A stretch of DNA of 64,000 bases, taken from positions 744,001 through 808,000 of the forward strand of contig NZ_LR134116.1 in the NCBI RefSeq assembly GCF_900635455.1. Reading direction: 5' to 3'. Below are positions 18,483 through 27,924 of this stretch, piece after piece; position 1 is the stretch's first letter; each line of letters starts with the position of its first letter. The notes under the pieces were generated by a model, which did no database searches, was not told the origin of the DNA, and saw nothing but the letters and a program-made list of their open reading frames with translations. The translations under genes and the position numbers were made by a program. This DNA is from Yersinia intermedia (GTDB lineage Bacteria > Pseudomonadota > Gammaproteobacteria > Enterobacterales > Enterobacteriaceae).

Positions 18483-18831
18483 TATTAGCTGTATCAAAAT
18501 CCAGATAATTTTTGTCGATGGTTTGGGGTTCTCCCAGCGCTGGTTTTACTCTCTTTTTAACCTCCTTTCTGAATTCATATTGGCCGGACAGCGTCAAGTT
18601 AGTAAGTAAATTGGCGGATGTAACAATATGGTCGTTATAGTCGCTGGGGGGCCTTGCAAACGCCAGGTTGTGATGTATGAACAATGATCACACGCTGGCG
18701 ATTTTTGTAGGATTACCCTTATTAGATTGAGTCGATTAAGTGATTAATACCGATTTATTGGGGTATCCAATTGATTTTATAAACTTATCATTTAAATGTA
18801 TACTTACCACCGTTAACTCTGGGCACAGTGA
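18483..18831. other. Gap between the LuxR-type gene and the MFS gene
   Basis: About 350 bp. A 74-codon open frame exists on the minus strand (18460-18684), but it has no recognisable family. Its stop region overlaps the end of the LuxR-type gene, so I do not annotate it. The segment just before 18832 is AT-rich and probably contains the exporter promoter. Confidence 0.4.
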
Positions 18832-20076
18832 GTGAATACGAACGCTATGGTCTCATCTTCCCGACATGTATTTCACTATGCACCGTTTCGAAACTTGTTT
18901 TTTGCCCGCCTCCTCACGGTATTAGGCAATGGCATCGCACCGATTGCACTGGCTTTTGCCGTGCTGGATATCGGCGGTTCCGCAGCAGATTTAGGTCTGG
19001 TGGTGGCTGCTCGCTCTATTTTCAACGTTGCCTTCTTATTAATTGGTGGGGTACTTGCGGATCGTTACTCTCGAAGTAAGGTTCTGCTGTCTTCATCCGT
19101 CATTGCCGCCTTATCTCAAGGGATCGTTGCCTGGTTAGTGCTGGACGGAACAGCAACAATCATGTGGTTGGCGGTCCTCGGGACGATTAACGGCGCGGCT
19201 GCGGGTATTGCACTTCCTGCTTCTTCAGCAATGGTTCCACAAACAGTACCAGCACGTAACCTCAGGGAAGCGAACGCTTTTATCCAGTTGGGCATCTATG
19301 GCGGGACGGTAATTGGTGCCTCATTGGGTGGGGTTCTGACGGCTGCCATTGGGCCTGGCTGGGGATTGGCCGTCGATGCTTTGGGTTTTGCTGCTTCAGC
19401 ACCGCTTTATCTCTTGATTCGAACCGCCTCGGCACAGCTCCTCACATCGCAAACCAATATCTTGCAGGATCTACGAGATGGTTGGCAGGAGTTTATTGCT
19501 CGCGCGTGGGTTTGGACTATTGTTGCCCAGTTCACCGTTGTTAATGCGGCTTTTAGCGGCGTAGTGATGATCCTTGGCCCGATAGTGGCTGATGCTTCAT
19601 TTGGGCGTGCCAGTTGGGGGATTATTGTTGCTGCACAAAGTATTGGCCTGATTGCCGGTTCTTTCATTGCGCTCCGCTGGCGGCCACGACGTGATCTGTT
19701 TATTGGTGTCATTCTGGTCGCACTTTGCGCAATACCCATTACTCTCCTCAGTATGGTGTCTTCGACTGCTATCCTTATGGTGGCATTTTTTATTGCCGGG
19801 GTCGGGTTTGGGCAATTTGGTGTTGTGTGGGCGCATTCTCTACAAACCCATATTCCACCTGAGAAACTCGCGCGTGTTTATGCCTATGATGCGATGGGGT
19901 CATTTGTGGCAATTCCTATCGGGGAACTTGCTGCGGGGCCTCTCGCTATGCATTATGGCAGCCGGGCCGTTTTGCTGGCTTCAGCCGTTGCTGTCGTGAT
20001 AGCGACTATCGCCGCCAGCCTGACGCCGGCAATTAGGCGACTAGATAATGCCGCTCAGGTGAAGCAGCATATTTAG
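18832..20076 (+). CDS. Major facilitator superfamily exporter
   Basis: The 414-residue protein has about twelve predicted membrane helices and the MFS loop 2-3 motif GGVLADRYSRSKVLL. It resembles the EntS-like/DHA3 drug and siderophore exporters in length and in the opening FRNLFFARLLTVLGNGIAP. Translation is drawn from the GTG at 18832; an ATG at 18847 (MVSS) is an alternative. The substrate cannot be inferred. It is convergent with mmuM and separated from it by a strong hairpin. Confidence 0.8.
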   Translation: MNTNAMVSSSRHVFHYAPFRNLFFARLLTVLGNGIAPIALAFAVLDIGGSAADLGLVVAARSIFNVAFLLIGGVLADRYSRSKVLLSSSVIAALSQGIVAWLVLDGTATIMWLAVLGTINGAAAGIALPASSAMVPQTVPARNLREANAFIQLGIYGGTVIGASLGGVLTAAIGPGWGLAVDALGFAASAPLYLLIRTASAQLLTSQTNILQDLRDGWQEFIARAWVWTIVAQFTVVNAAFSGVVMILGPIVADASFGRASWGIIVAAQSIGLIAGSFIALRWRPRRDLFIGVILVALCAIPITLLSMVSSTAILMVAFFIAGVGFGQFGVVWAHSLQTHIPPEKLARVYAYDAMGSFVAIPIGELAAGPLAMHYGSRAVLLASAVAVVIATIAASLTPAIRRLDNAAQVKQHI

Positions 20077-20112
20077 AGGCGTTGTCGCAGGCCAGCAAAG
20101 CGGCAAAACTTG

Positions 20113-20150
20113 CCAGTGATACTGTTGGCGCTTGGCTACAGTATCACTGG
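20113..20150 (-). terminator. Terminator downstream of mmuPM
   Basis: A perfect 13-bp stem (20113-20125 with 20138-20150, starting CCAGTGATACTGT) encloses a 12-base loop. In the minus direction it is followed by AAGTTTTG. It begins five bases after the mmuM stop codon, and probably also serves the convergent MFS gene. Confidence 0.75.
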
Positions 20151-20154
20151 GGGA

Positions 20155-21093
20155 TTACGGCTTACAGTGCTCAGCGATGATGCGAATATCCTTTGGTGTG
20201 GTACGGCAGCAACCGCCAATCAATCGTGCTCCCAGACGCTGCCATTCCCCGACCAGATCAATCAGGTGGTTGTGTTCACCACCACAGGCGTGCCAGGTTT
20301 TGCTTACAGCATCGTAATGTTCCCCTGAGTTTGGATACACCAACAGTGGCTTGTCAGCCAATGCGGTAAACTGCTGTAGCGCAGGGGTGACGTTTTCCAG
20401 CGCAATGCAGTTTATGCCGATGGCCAGTACTTGCTGATTGCCGCGCAATAGCGCCAGAACATCCTTCAGTGGAGTACCGTCACTAAGGTGTTGGTTATCG
20501 CGTAGTGTGAATGCGAACCAGCCACCCAAGGTAGGGAATTCTTGCAGTAGTGTTAGCAACGCTTGCAACTCATGAAACGATGGCAGTGTTTCACAGGCCA
20601 GCAGATCAACCCCGGCCTCAGCCAGTGCTGCGATACGTGGCCGGTGGAAGGCGATCATCTCATCCTGTGGCAGCCGGTAATTGCCTCGGTATTCAGATCC
20701 ATCTGCGAGATAAGCACCGTATGGGCCAACGGAACCGGCAATCAGCAGCGGCTCAGCTTGCGGATGCTGATTCAAAAAGTCTTTACGTGCCTGCTGTGCC
20801 AACTGAACACTTTTGGTAATGAGTTCCAGCGATTGTTGCTGGTCCAGACCACGTTGGAGGAAGCCCTGTGGGGTGGCCTGATAACTGGCAGTGATAGCAC
20901 ATTGTGCCCCCGCGTTAAAATAATCCAGATGAACCTGATAAATCAGTTCAGGATCCTCAATTAGCACCTTAGCTGACCACAGCGGATCACTAAGATCGCA
21001 ACCTCGCGCCTCCAGTTCAGTAGCCAATGCGCCATCCAAAATCACTGTACGGTCAGCGGTTAAGAGCGCGGAGATAGGGTTATTAACCGGCAT
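20155..21093 (-). CDS. mmuM: Homocysteine S-methyltransferase
   Basis: The 312-residue enzyme transfers the methyl group of S-methylmethionine (or AdoMet) to homocysteine, giving methionine. The zinc site is visible as GINCI (about residues 225-229) and GGCC near the C terminus (about 290-294). The N-terminal [17 protein letters not shown] and [16 protein letters not shown] blocks are typical of the family. The start at 21093 (MPVNNP) matches the family length; a longer frame starting at 21126 would intrude further into mmuP. The gene overlaps mmuP by 11 bp and forms an operon with it. Confidence 0.93.
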   Translation of the reverse strand: MPVNNPISALLTADRTVILDGALATELEARGCDLSDPLWSAKVLIEDPELIYQVHLDYFNAGAQCAITASYQATPQGFLQRGLDQQQSLELITKSVQLAQQARKDFLNQHPQAEPLLIAGSVGPYGAYLADGSEYRGNYRLPQDEMIAFHRPRIAALAEAGVDLLACETLPSFHELQALLTLLQEFPTLGGWFAFTLRDNQHLSDGTPLKDVLALLRGNQQVLAIGINCIALENVTPALQQFTALADKPLLVYPNSGEHYDAVSKTWHACGGEHNHLIDLVGEWQRLGARLIGGCCRTTPKDIRIIAEHCKP

Positions 21094-22492
21094 GATTCTC
21101 TCCCAATGGTTGGTTTTCCCTGGCACGGTGGGTCAGGTAATAGGTGATGTAGCACAGGGCAACAAAGGGTAGCCCGCAGTATAGGGCGATACGTTGCTCA
21201 GGATCGAAGGCCAGACCGATACAGGCTAAGAGACACAGGCTGAAGCCTGCGATCGGCGTCAGCGGGTAACCCGGTGCACGGTACTTCAGTCCCTCTATTG
21301 GCTGCCCATTGCGTAGGTAGTTGCGGCGAAAAACGTAATGGGCTGCGCAGATACTCAGCCAGACCGCAACGACGGCAAAGCCAGAAATCGCTGATAGTGC
21401 GACAAACACCGTATCTGGCGCGATAACGCTGGTCAACAGCGCCAACAAGCCGCCGAGCATGCTAAAGATCAGCGCATTAATGGGAATGCCGCGTTTATTG
21501 ATGTGGGAAAAATAAGCAGGTAAGGTTCGCTGATTGGCCAATGACCACAGCATGCGGCCAGAGGCGTAAAGACCAGAGTTAGCGGCGGACAGGATGGCCG
21601 TCAGGATCACGAAATTGAATATATCGGCGGCATAAGGCACACCAATACGTTCAAATACCAGTACAAACGGGCTTTTGACAACCTCAGCCTGATCCATCGG
21701 GATCAGCGCAGCCAGAATAAATACCGTACCGATAAAGAAAACACTCAGGCGGATCACGGTGGTGCGAATTGCCCAAGGAATCGCTTTTTCCGGGTTTTCG
21801 GTTTCGCCAGCGGCAATACCGATTAACTCGGTGCCGGAGAACGCGAAATTGACCGCCACCATGGTCATCAGGATCGGTAAGGTGCCGTTTGGCAGCCAGT
21901 CAGATTGGGTCAGATTGTGCAGGAAGGGGGCGGGTGTGCCGTCCTTCATCGGCAATAGGCCGAACATCGCCGCACCACCCAAAATGATAAACGCCAGAAT
22001 GGTGACGACCTTGATCAGTGAGAACCAGAACTCGCTTTCGGCAAAGAAGCGGGTAGTAACCACATTGAGCAGAAAAATAGCCAGACAAAAGATAAGGCAC
22101 CATAACCACACTGGCGATTGAGGGAACCAATACTGCATACAGAAACCAGCAGCGGTCAGGCTGGAACCGAGGGCTACAGTCCAGGTCAGCCAGTATAACC
22201 AGGCAACGGTATAGCCGGTAGCTGGGCCAAGATAGCGCGAAGCATAAACGTGGAAAGCCCCCGTTTCTGGCATCGCCACCGACAGTTCCCCCAGGCAGAG
22301 CATCACCAGATAGACCACCAGAGCGCCGATCATATAGGCCAACAGTGTGCCAAGGGCACCTGTGGTGGAAATTATATAGCCAGTATTGAAGAATAGGCCG
22401 GTACCAATCACTCCCCCCAGGGACAGCATCACCAGATGCCGGGCTTTCATTGTACGTTTGAACTGCCCTTCGACGGGAACAGGTGAGTGCAT
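21083..22492 (-). CDS. mmuP: S-methylmethionine permease
   Basis: Amino acid/polyamine/organocation (APC) permease of 469 residues with twelve predicted membrane helices. The substrate-binding loop [13 protein letters not shown] lies in helix 1, and EIIGIAAGE-like [15 protein letters not shown] in helix 6. Length and the direct coupling to mmuM identify it as the S-methylmethionine importer rather than a general amino acid permease. A MetJ-box array lies just upstream of the start, consistent with repression when methionine is plentiful. Confidence 0.9.
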   Translation of the reverse strand: MHSPVPVEGQFKRTMKARHLVMLSLGGVIGTGLFFNTGYIISTTGALGTLLAYMIGALVVYLVMLCLGELSVAMPETGAFHVYASRYLGPATGYTVAWLYWLTWTVALGSSLTAAGFCMQYWFPQSPVWLWCLIFCLAIFLLNVVTTRFFAESEFWFSLIKVVTILAFIILGGAAMFGLLPMKDGTPAPFLHNLTQSDWLPNGTLPILMTMVAVNFAFSGTELIGIAAGETENPEKAIPWAIRTTVIRLSVFFIGTVFILAALIPMDQAEVVKSPFVLVFERIGVPYAADIFNFVILTAILSAANSGLYASGRMLWSLANQRTLPAYFSHINKRGIPINALIFSMLGGLLALLTSVIAPDTVFVALSAISGFAVVAVWLSICAAHYVFRRNYLRNGQPIEGLKYRAPGYPLTPIAGFSLCLLACIGLAFDPEQRIALYCGLPFVALCYITYYLTHRARENQPLGENHAG

Positions 22493-22500
22493 GATATTTT

Positions 22501-22532
22501 ATCCGTTTAGACGTCTATATCTCTAAATGGCT
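22501..22532 (-). promoter_or_regulatory. MetJ operator (array of four met boxes)
   Basis: Four adjacent 8-mers read ATCCGTTT, AGACGTCT, ATATCTCT and AAATGGCT. The second (22509-22516) is a perfect match to the met-box consensus AGACGTCT and the others match at five of eight positions. The array begins nine bases upstream of the mmuP start. MetJ dimers bind tandem 8-mers cooperatively, so this is the expected repression site of the methionine salvage operon. Confidence 0.8.
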
Positions 22533-22624
22533 GTTAGTTATACCTGCAATACCTTATGAAATCAATGCTAGATCAACCGTGCCTCGATTCTATTACCCAC
22601 AGTTTGGAAAAAAACCGTTCATCG

Positions 22625-23533
22625 TCATCTATTCAATGGGTCTACATGTGTCATTACATTTAAAACATGATGGTTATTTAATACTGCATTTCTGGCCGCA
22701 ACGGCAATGTCATGCCCTTCCTTTACTGATAAATGACCATCAATTTCCAAATGAACATCAACAATAACTAAGTCACCCATCTTTCTTGTCTTCAGGTCAT
22801 GAATACCTTCAACACCGTCTGTAGCCAATAATGTTGTTTTTATTTTCTCTTCAGTTTCAATGTCTACAGCCCGGTCCATTAAGTCGTGTAGTGAGTCTGC
22901 CATAAATGAATAACCCATCTTGGTCACAATAAGACCTACGACAAGGGCAGCAACCGGGTCAAGGAATTTAAAACCTAATAAATTACCGATAATCCCGAGA
23001 GCAACAACCAAAGATGAAGCGGCATCAGAGCGGGCATGCCAGGCATTAGCGACTAGCATGCTGGATTTAACACGGGTAGCAACGGCTAACATATAGCGAA
23101 AAAGTAGCTCTTTGAAAACCAAAGCAGCTAAGGCCACCCAAAGTGCAATGATGTGCACTTGAGGGATCGCCTCGGGGTGCTGAATTTTATTTGCTGCTGA
23201 CCACAGCATCCCGATACCCACAATAAATAATATTGATCCCAGAATTAATGATGCTCCATTTTCATAACGGTGGTGGCCGTAATGGTGGTCATCATCGGGA
23301 TCTTTTTTACTTTTATGGTTCGCAATAAGTACAACAAAGTCTGCAACTAAATCAGATAGTGAATGAATACCATCCGCTATAAGCCCTTGAGACCCGGAGA
23401 ATATTCCGGTAACTATCTGCCATAATGTCAGGAGGCAATTAACAAATACACTTATCCATGTACTTTTACGGGCAGCACGGAATCGTTCATGAGAATTATT
23501 ATTAATATCATCGACAACTTTATTTTCTTGCAT
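22625..23533 (-). CDS. Cation diffusion facilitator (CDF) metal efflux protein
   Basis: CDF transporter of 302 residues. Six predicted membrane helices carry the metal-site motifs DGIHSLSD (helix 2) and WHARSDAASS (helix 5). A His-rich loop HHYGHHRYENGAS precedes helix 3, and the cytoplasmic C-terminal domain (about 215-302) includes GVEGIHDLKTRKMG and DVHLEIDGHLSV. This fits a proton-coupled exporter of zinc, iron or a related divalent cation; the metal is not determinable here. It stands alone and is read away from the haemolysin operon. Confidence 0.87.
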   Translation of the reverse strand: MQENKVVDDINNNSHERFRAARKSTWISVFVNCLLTLWQIVTGIFSGSQGLIADGIHSLSDLVADFVVLIANHKSKKDPDDDHHYGHHRYENGASLILGSILFIVGIGMLWSAANKIQHPEAIPQVHIIALWVALAALVFKELLFRYMLAVATRVKSSMLVANAWHARSDAASSLVVALGIIGNLLGFKFLDPVAALVVGLIVTKMGYSFMADSLHDLMDRAVDIETEEKIKTTLLATDGVEGIHDLKTRKMGDLVIVDVHLEIDGHLSVKEGHDIAVAARNAVLNNHHVLNVMTHVDPLNR

Positions 23534-23703
23534 TTGATTCTCCAGACAACAACTGACAGTAAATACTAACCAGATGATTAATATTATGAATTACTGAAAA
23601 TAATCCAGTTTTAGGACTGGGATTGCTGTCCAACGGAATCGCTAAGTTTCTTAAACTCTATTTATTCTGTTGTTTTAATCGTGAAATGTAAATACTGAAT
23701 CAG

Positions 23704-23720
23704 CTTAAGTTTTTCTTAAG
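23704..23720 (+). promoter_or_regulatory. PmrA (BasR) box upstream of the haemolysin-family operon
   Basis: CTTAAG-TTTTT-CTTAAG is a perfect match to the PmrA-box consensus YTTAAK-N5-YTTAAK. The site ends 42 bp before the first gene of the operon, in the position of a -35 region. The flanking G and C also make it a hairpin-like inverted repeat, but the direct repeat at 11-bp period is the PmrA hallmark. Confidence 0.7.
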
Positions 23721-23762
23721 CATCAATCATTAGACTCCTTATTATCAGTAAAAGGAGCGATT

Positions 23763-24407
23763 ATGAGCATGAATATTCAGGCACCTTACCAATTGTTATT
23801 TGCTTCGAATGAGCAAGAAGCAAACAAACTGCAACAATATATTCAGCGGGAGTATAGCCGTGAGTTTAATGCCACTATCCCCCATTTTTTACCTCATTTA
23901 TTAGGGTTGTATCGTGCTGATGGTGTCCTCGTTGGGGCCTGTGGCCTGAATCGTGGTGATGCCGGGGAACTCTATCTTGAGCGCTATTTGGATGCACCTA
24001 TCGAGGCGGTTATTGCAACGCAAACAGGACATTCAGTTTTACGTGATCGTTTAGTTGAAATAGGTAACTTTGCTTGTTCGGAATCGGGAAATGCGCGAAT
24101 TATGTTTGCGGCTATTTGCCGGTTGTTATGTGAGAACCAGCTTGATTATGTGGTGTTTACCGGCACCCAAAAATTACGCAATATTTTTCACCGATTGAAT
24201 TTAAAACCACGGGAACTTGCTCCTGCGCTGGCAAATCGTCTCGGCGAAGATGCTTTGGCGTGGGGTGAATACTACCAGAGCCAACCCTGTGTAATGGTAG
24301 GGGACTTAAATCAGGGTCGCCAGGTCCTGAGTAAAACCAGTTTATTACTTTCCTTGTTTGCGCCAATGCCCAGCATTTTTACCTTTCAAATGAGGACACA
24401 AAGATGA
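23763..24407 (+). CDS. Thermostable haemolysin family protein (GNAT-like)
   Basis: The 214-residue protein matches the thermostable haemolysin (delta-VPH) family of Vibrio and other gammaproteobacteria in length and in blocks such as GLYRADGVLVGACGL, ELYLERYLD, VEIGNFACSESGNAR and VVFTGTQKLRNIFHRL. The family is annotated from a haemolytic clone, but I recall it being grouped with acyltransferase (GNAT/autoinducer-synthase) folds, and there is no signal peptide here. A transferase role in the biosynthetic operon that follows is therefore as likely as a toxin role. AAAGGAG precedes the ATG, and its stop overlaps the ligase start (ATGA). Confidence 0.78.
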   Translation: MSMNIQAPYQLLFASNEQEANKLQQYIQREYSREFNATIPHFLPHLLGLYRADGVLVGACGLNRGDAGELYLERYLDAPIEAVIATQTGHSVLRDRLVEIGNFACSESGNARIMFAAICRLLCENQLDYVVFTGTQKLRNIFHRLNLKPRELAPALANRLGEDALAWGEYYQSQPCVMVGDLNQGRQVLSKTSLLLSLFAPMPSIFTFQMRTQR

Positions 24408-25843
24408 TCCTTTTTGAACAGTTGGCGAAAATGGCGGCGCAACAACCTTTACGTCCTGCGCTATGTGATAGCCATCAGGTGATTAACTACGGTGATTTAT
24501 TGCCCAAAATAACGGCGTTGGCAGAGAGACTTCGCCACCAGAAAATAGCACGACTGGCACTTTTACTGGATAACGGCATTGACTGGGCGATGATCGATTT
24601 GGCTTGCGCATTAGCCAATATTGTTATTATACCGGTACCGGTCTTTTTCAGTAATGAACAGCAGAATTGGCTGCTTGATAGCAGCGGTGCGGATGCTTTG
24701 ATTGGCCCTGCACGCGCAGGTTGGATAACGACCACATCATTTGAATACGCTCTGCATCGCCGCCAACCGGTATCGGTGCCCGAGTTACCACGGCATACTG
24801 CAAAAATCACTTATACATCGGGAACCACGGGACATCCCAAAGGGGTGTGTCTGAGTTGGGATCATCTGATGAAAGTCAGCCTATCGCTTATCGACAGGGT
24901 GGCTCCTGCTAATATTCAACAGCATCTGACGTTGCTGCCTCTTTCAACATTACTTGAAAATATTACCGGGCTGTATGTCCCGCTGCTAAGCGGCGCATGT
25001 AGCCGTATACCGCCGCTTGCTGAAGTGGGTTTTACCGGTTCCAGCCAATTTTCCTACCAGATTCTTGCCCAAGCAATTCAACAATGGCGTCCGCACAGCT
25101 TAGTACTGGTACCAGAGCTATTGCGCTTGTTGGTGATGTTGTGTGCCATAAATCCTGATCTGGCGCAGAGTTTACGTTTTGTTGCTGTTGGCGGCGGAAA
25201 GATTGCCACGGATTTAGTGGCTAAATCGCATCAATTAGGATTACCCGTTTATGAAGGATATGGGTTATCAGAATGTGGTTCGGTGGTTGCCCTGAATACG
25301 CAGGGGAATATGTTGCCCGGCTCAGTGGGTAAACCATTACCGCATTGTCAGATAAGTATTGCGCAAGATGGAGAAATTCTGATTTCAGGCTCGACAATGC
25401 TTGGTTACTTGGGCGAGCCAGCACCCGCCCAGGCTGTGGCGACTGGCGATCTGGGTCATTTTGATAACCAGGGTTTCCTGCATATTACTGGCCGTAAAAA
25501 GAATGTTCAGATTACGGCATTTGGTCGGAATTTTTCACCGGAATGGGTTGAAGCCGAAGCCCAAGTTTTTCCGGCGATATCCCGTATTGTCATCTTTGGT
25601 GATGGGTTAAGCGCCAATGTTGCTTTGATTCAACCGACACCCGGTTATGAAAATAGCCTTGCAGATCAAATATCTCAACTTAATAGCCGGCTGCCTGATT
25701 ACGCACAGGTTCACCATTATCTTCTGGCCCAGCTAAGTGTAGAAAACGGGTTATTAACCAATAACGGGCGTCCGAAAAGGCAGCAAATTCTGTCCGAGTA
25801 TCACCTCCGTATCCGCCAATTAATTGCAGGAGATAGAGTATGA
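24404..25843 (+). CDS. AMP-forming acyl ligase (ANL superfamily)
   Basis: The 479-residue adenylate-forming enzyme carries the P-loop-like TSGTTGHPKG (about residues 138-147), the A5 motif YEGYGLSECG, the A7/A8 block TGDLGHFDNQG...TGRKKN and the catalytic A10 Lys in NNGRPKR. It is shorter than acetyl-CoA synthetases and lacks a carrier domain. It should activate a carboxylic acid (fatty acid or similar) as an acyl-AMP, passing it to CoA or to a neighbouring transferase. Start and stop overlap the adjacent genes by four bases, which signals strict co-expression. Confidence 0.88.
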   Translation: MILFEQLAKMAAQQPLRPALCDSHQVINYGDLLPKITALAERLRHQKIARLALLLDNGIDWAMIDLACALANIVIIPVPVFFSNEQQNWLLDSSGADALIGPARAGWITTTSFEYALHRRQPVSVPELPRHTAKITYTSGTTGHPKGVCLSWDHLMKVSLSLIDRVAPANIQQHLTLLPLSTLLENITGLYVPLLSGACSRIPPLAEVGFTGSSQFSYQILAQAIQQWRPHSLVLVPELLRLLVMLCAINPDLAQSLRFVAVGGGKIATDLVAKSHQLGLPVYEGYGLSECGSVVALNTQGNMLPGSVGKPLPHCQISIAQDGEILISGSTMLGYLGEPAPAQAVATGDLGHFDNQGFLHITGRKKNVQITAFGRNFSPEWVEAEAQVFPAISRIVIFGDGLSANVALIQPTPGYENSLADQISQLNSRLPDYAQVHHYLLAQLSVENGLLTNNGRPKRQQILSEYHLRIRQLIAGDRV

Positions 25844-26496
25844 ATTTTTATCAACAATTACAGCATGATACAGCGGCGGACAGAGAAAAACTCCTTTCTG
25901 CTCCGGTTATAGAGGCTTGTCGTACTGGGAATATTAATGCCGAAATGTATATCGCCTTTTTGACCCAGGCCTTCTATCACGTTAGCCACACCGTCCCTTT
26001 ACTGATGACGGCGGGTGGCCGGATGAGCTCAGAGTATGAGTGGGTTCGTGGGGCTATCGCTGAATATATTGATGAAGAATATGGGCACCAGGAATGGATA
26101 TTAAATGATATTCGCACTTGTGGTGGTGATGCGCAGGCTGTTCGTTACGGTCAGCCGGTATTGGCGATAGAGTTAATGATCGCGTTTCTCTATGATCATG
26201 TCTCGCGCCTTAATCCGATGGGTATTTTTGGTATGGTGCACGTCCTGGAAGGGACCAGTGTTGCTATTGCGACAACGGTGGCTCAACAGCTCAAACAAGG
26301 GTTGGGGTTACCGGAGAAAGCCATGAGCTACCTCAGTTCACACGGCGAACTGGATAAAGAACACTTGGCTTTTTTTGAATCATTAATGAACCAAGTCGAA
26401 AAAGCCGAAGATCGCGCGGCTATCATCCACTCCGCCAAAGTGGTTTACCAGCTTTATGGCGACATGCTGCGCGGCCTGATGGGGCAATCGCAATGA
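25840..26496 (+). CDS. Haem-oxygenase-like di-iron oxidase/TenA-like protein
   Basis: The 218-residue all-helical protein is of the TenA/PqqC/haem-oxygenase-like fold. Potential metal ligands are E80-x2-H83 (DEEYGH), E137 (VLEGTS), and H168-x3-D172-x2-H175 (HGELDKEH). The last block matches the H-x3-D-x2-H pattern of di-iron members such as chlamydial CADD, and the first resembles UndA. This suggests an oxygen-dependent oxidation of the activated substrate rather than thiaminase activity, since the thiamin-site Cys of TenA is not evident. It overlaps its neighbours by four bases at both ends. Confidence 0.75.
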   Translation: MNFYQQLQHDTAADREKLLSAPVIEACRTGNINAEMYIAFLTQAFYHVSHTVPLLMTAGGRMSSEYEWVRGAIAEYIDEEYGHQEWILNDIRTCGGDAQAVRYGQPVLAIELMIAFLYDHVSRLNPMGIFGMVHVLEGTSVAIATTVAQQLKQGLGLPEKAMSYLSSHGELDKEHLAFFESLMNQVEKAEDRAAIIHSAKVVYQLYGDMLRGLMGQSQ

Positions 26497-27302
26497 AACT
26501 CAATAATAGCCGTATTCTGCTGACTGGTGCCAGTGGCGGCATTGGTCGAGCACTGGCCTATACCTTGGCGAAGCAGGGCGCGTGTTTGATATTGCACGGG
26601 CGCAATGAAATTGCCCTTACACAGCTTTTGAATACACTACCTAATCCCGATGATCATCAAATATGGGTAGCTGACCTTTGTGACTCAGAGGCATTGGCAA
26701 AACAGGTTGAAGTGCTTAGGGATCAACCTAGTATTGATATTTTAATTAATAATGCTGGCACCAATCATTTTGCATGGCTTGAGGAGCAAAGTGAGCAACA
26801 AATAATACAGCAGTTATCATTGAATATTCAGGCACCCATATTACTGACACGAGCTTTGCTACCCTATATCAGTAAACCCGGCATTATTATGAATATTGGT
26901 TCCAGCTTTGGTAGCATCGGTTATGCCGGATATAGTGTGTATTGCGCCAGTAAATTTGCCCTACGTGGTTTTAGTGAGGCACTGGCACGGGAATTAAACG
27001 GTTCGGCCATCAATGTTCTTTATTTTGCGCCTCGAGCCACACAAACCGCGCTTAATTCAACGGCTGTTTATGCCATGAATGCAGAGTTGGGGACAAAAAG
27101 TGACAGTGCCGAGTTTGTAGCGAAACAGGCCGTTATTGCACTGAATAAAGAAGTAACACGGCGATGGCTTGGCTGGCCGGAGCGGTTCTTTGTCAAATTA
27201 AACGCAATTTTCCCCAGCGTTGTTGATAAAGCGCTCGCGAAGCAACACGCTATTATTGCCCGCCATGCACATGCTTCCCGTGATAAGAAGGATTCACAAT
27301 GA
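26493..27302 (+). CDS. Short-chain dehydrogenase/reductase (SDR), operon 1
   Basis: Classical SDR of 269 residues. The nucleotide motif TGASGGIG lies at about 11-18, NNAG at about 87-90, the catalytic Ser at GSSFGS and the Y-x3-K at YCASK (about 150-154). The C-terminal extension (about 225-269) is longer than the minimal fold. It would reduce or oxidise a carbonyl or hydroxyl with NAD(P). Position between the di-iron oxidase and the TPR-like gene, with four-base overlaps, ties it to the same pathway. Confidence 0.88.
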   Translation: MKLNNSRILLTGASGGIGRALAYTLAKQGACLILHGRNEIALTQLLNTLPNPDDHQIWVADLCDSEALAKQVEVLRDQPSIDILINNAGTNHFAWLEEQSEQQIIQQLSLNIQAPILLTRALLPYISKPGIIMNIGSSFGSIGYAGYSVYCASKFALRGFSEALARELNGSAINVLYFAPRATQTALNSTAVYAMNAELGTKSDSAEFVAKQAVIALNKEVTRRWLGWPERFFVKLNAIFPSVVDKALAKQHAIIARHAHASRDKKDSQ

Positions 27303-27910
27303 AGACGTTAGTGTTGTTACTCACCTTTTTTGGCAGTACCGCTGTTTATGCCCAGAGTGAATTGGCAGATATCCAGAATCAATGGGCTGTTTGCCAATAT
27401 CAGGTGGCGGCAAAACTGAAAGAGTCCTGTCTGGAAAAACTCAGCGCTGTTGCAGATAAAGCCAGTTCGGCCAACGGATCACGCGCTGATCTATTAATTT
27501 GGTCTGCTATCGTTAAAAGCAGTTGGGCAGGAGAGAAGGGGGGACTGGGTGCATTGGATTTGGTTAAAGACGCGAAAGTTAAGCTGGAGCTGGCAATAAA
27601 ACTCGATGCTAATGCGTTGGATGGATCTGCGTATACCAGCCTCGGAACCCTCTATTATCAGGTTCCCGGTTGGCCCATTGGTTTTGGTGATAAAAAACAA
27701 GCCGAACTGTTGTTAAAAAAAGCGTTGCAGGTGAATCCAACCGGTATAGATCCCAACTATTTCTATGGCGATTTCTTGCTGGAACAAGGGCGCAAAGCTG
27801 ATGCGAAAGTATATTTACAAAAAGCGCTAGCGGCCCCGGCACGTTCAGGCAGAGAATCAGCAGATAAAGGCCGTCGTCAGGATATTCAACAGCGACTTGA
27901 TAAACTCTAA
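27299..27910 (+). CDS. Secreted TPR-like protein
   Basis: The 203-residue protein has a cleavable signal peptide (about 1-19, ending VYAQS). Helical repeats resemble tetratricopeptide units (around 110-185, including AYTSLGTLYYQVPGWPIGFGD and a PNYFYGDFLLEQGRKADAK block). It resembles TatT-like periplasmic TPR proteins. There is no catalytic motif; it may organise periplasmic partners of the product. Its start overlaps the SDR stop, and the VIT gene follows after 14 bp. Confidence 0.7.
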   Translation: MKTLVLLLTFFGSTAVYAQSELADIQNQWAVCQYQVAAKLKESCLEKLSAVADKASSANGSRADLLIWSAIVKSSWAGEKGGLGALDLVKDAKVKLELAIKLDANALDGSAYTSLGTLYYQVPGWPIGFGDKKQAELLLKKALQVNPTGIDPNYFYGDFLLEQGRKADAKVYLQKALAAPARSGRESADKGRRQDIQQRLDKL

Positions 27911-27924
27911 AAGGTAGCGCCACG

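Noticed and set aside
18460..18684. 74-codon open frame on the minus strand
   Set aside because: No recognisable family, no clear ribosome binding site, and it overlaps the end of the LuxR-type gene; probably chance.
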